Below are positions 14,034 to 14,853 of a stretch of 14,853 bases of DNA, piece by piece. Under the pieces are notes generated by a model. The model had not been told where the DNA came from. It saw only the letters and a list, made by a program, of their open reading frames with translations, and searched no databases. Position 1 is the first letter of the stretch. Every line of letters starts with the position of its first letter. Position numbers and translations under genes: made by a program. Source of the DNA: an uncultured Saprospiraceae bacterium (lineage in GTDB: Bacteria; Bacteroidota; Bacteroidia; Chitinophagales; Saprospiraceae); assembly GCA_937959375.1 (NCBI GenBank), contig CALGLS010000218.1, forward strand, positions 1 to 14,853. Reading direction: 5' to 3'.

Positions 14034-14852
14034 CTAGCTTACGTTTTTCTTTTTGTCATCTTTCGGAGACTTTACTAAACGCAGACTGTCTTCATTGTTT
14101 TGCAAAAATTCTCTGGCAAGGTTTAAGAAATTGACCGTACCCGTACTGGTTGCATCATAAAGGACAACAGGAACGTGCATGTTCGGTGCCTCAGCTAATT
14201 TTGAGTTTCTATGAATAATGGTTTCAAAAACCTGGTCTTTGAAATACTTTCGAACTTCATTAACAACCTCATTGGCAAGACGCAAACGACGATCGTACAT
14301 AGAAAGTAGAATACCTTCGACTTCTAATTCTGTGTTCAATTGTTTTTTGACTAGGCCAATGGTATTCATCAGTTTACCCAATCCTTCCAATGCAAAAAAT
14401 TCACATTGAACAGGAATGATCACTGAGTCAGCGGCAGTCAGTGCATTGACTGTTACTAAACCAAGAGAAGGTAAGCAGTCTATGAAAATATAATCGTAAT
14501 CATCTTTGATTGGTTCGATCATAGCCTTCATCACGTTTTCACGTGACCAACGATTGACCAATTCTACTTCAGCACCAACTAGGTTGATGTGAGAGGGTAG
14601 AAGGTATAGGTTTGGAGTTTCCGTTTCGAGGATAGCGTCCTTTGCAGGGATATCGTTAATCAGGCAATCGTAGGTGCTGATTTCAATATCATCTTGCGTA
14701 AAGCCGACCCCCGAAGAAGCATTGGCTTGTGGATCTGCATCTATCAGCAATACTTTCTTTTCAAGAATCCCAAGACAAGCAGCGAGATTAATTGCCGTTG
14801 TTGTTTTTCCAACACCACCTTTTTGATTTGCTAATGCTATTACTTTTCCCAT
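14034..14852 (-). CDS. parA: Chromosome-partitioning ATPase ParA (Soj)
   Basis: A complete 272-residue Soj-type ATPase; its ATG lies one base inside the window edge, so promoter and leader are not visible. Motifs: deviant Walker A KGGVGKTT (11-18) with signature lysine K11, switch I DADPQAN (38-44) and Walker B YIFIDC (121-126) with D125. The segment IIPVQCEFFALEGLGKL is typical of chromosomal ParA. The usual DCPPSLG stretch reads DCLPSLG here, with Leu127 for the first proline. The protein forms ATP dimers on the nucleoid and moves ParB-bound origins. It is followed by parB and the DUF5683 gene on the same strand. It is distinct from the shorter ParA-like ATPase at the left end of the window. 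Confidence 0.97.
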   Translation of the reverse strand: MGKVIALANQKGGVGKTTTAINLAACLGILEKKVLLIDADPQANASSGVGFTQDDIEISTYDCLINDIPAKDAILETETPNLYLLPSHINLVGAEVELVNRWSRENVMKAMIEPIKDDYDYIFIDCLPSLGLVTVNALTAADSVIIPVQCEFFALEGLGKLMNTIGLVKKQLNTELEVEGILLSMYDRRLRLANEVVNEVRKYFKDQVFETIIHRNSKLAEAPNMHVPVVLYDATSTGTVNFLNLAREFLQNNEDSLRLVKSPKDDKKKNVS

Positions 14853-14853
14853 C

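Noticed and set aside
14535..14550. parS-like sequence with a CACGTG core inside parA
   Set aside because: It matches only 11 of 16 positions of the TGTTTCACGTGAAACA consensus and the outer arms are wrong; it lies in conserved coding sequence, so chance is likely.

Overview
The window looks like the chromosome of a marine or aquatic Bacteroidota, most likely from the Flavobacteriales. Four things point there. A large secreted protein ends in a type IX secretion (T9SS) type A sorting domain. A parA-parB-DUF5683 gene cluster is present, which is characteristic of Bacteroidota. Start codons are AT-rich and lack Shine-Dalgarno sequences. Sequences resembling the Bacteroidota -33/-7 promoter (TTTG ... 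TAnnTTTG) can be found. No rRNA, tRNA, CRISPR array, transposase or phage gene was seen.

Left part (1-4130): a stretch with dispersed-repeat character (1-95) lies beyond the 3' end of a short orphan ParA/MinD-type ATPase (minus strand). After a 561-bp AT-rich divergent spacer comes an 884-residue protein (plus strand) with two complete CbxX/CfqX-type AAA+ modules behind a duplicated, aromatic-rich N-terminal domain of unknown function. Each gene start has its own inverted repeat. This divergent ParA-like/AAA+ pair is the best candidate for an undescribed system: a positioning-type ATPase next to a protein-remodelling ATPase.

Centre (4130-10330): a secreted endonuclease I-family nuclease (minus strand) carries a signal peptide, four near-identical 93-residue FN3 repeats, a carbohydrate-binding-like domain and a T9SS C-terminal signal. 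Across a 733-bp spacer lies a divergent, membrane-anchored PAS sensor histidine kinase with no adjacent response regulator; a strong intrinsic terminator follows it.

Right part (10440-14853): a SAM-dependent methyltransferase (minus strand) without any usable ATG start, then a small exported protein with an extremely lysine-rich tail (plus strand). The chromosome-partitioning cluster follows on the minus strand: parA, parB and a DUF5683 membrane protein, closely spaced and probably co-transcribed. parA begins one base inside the right edge and is complete.

Functionally, the par cluster handles origin segregation and the nuclease degrades extracellular DNA. The kinase and the methyltransferase act on unknown signals and substrates. 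The two ParA-family proteins in one window are clearly different paralogues: one a canonical Soj with its ParB, the other without a ParB partner.
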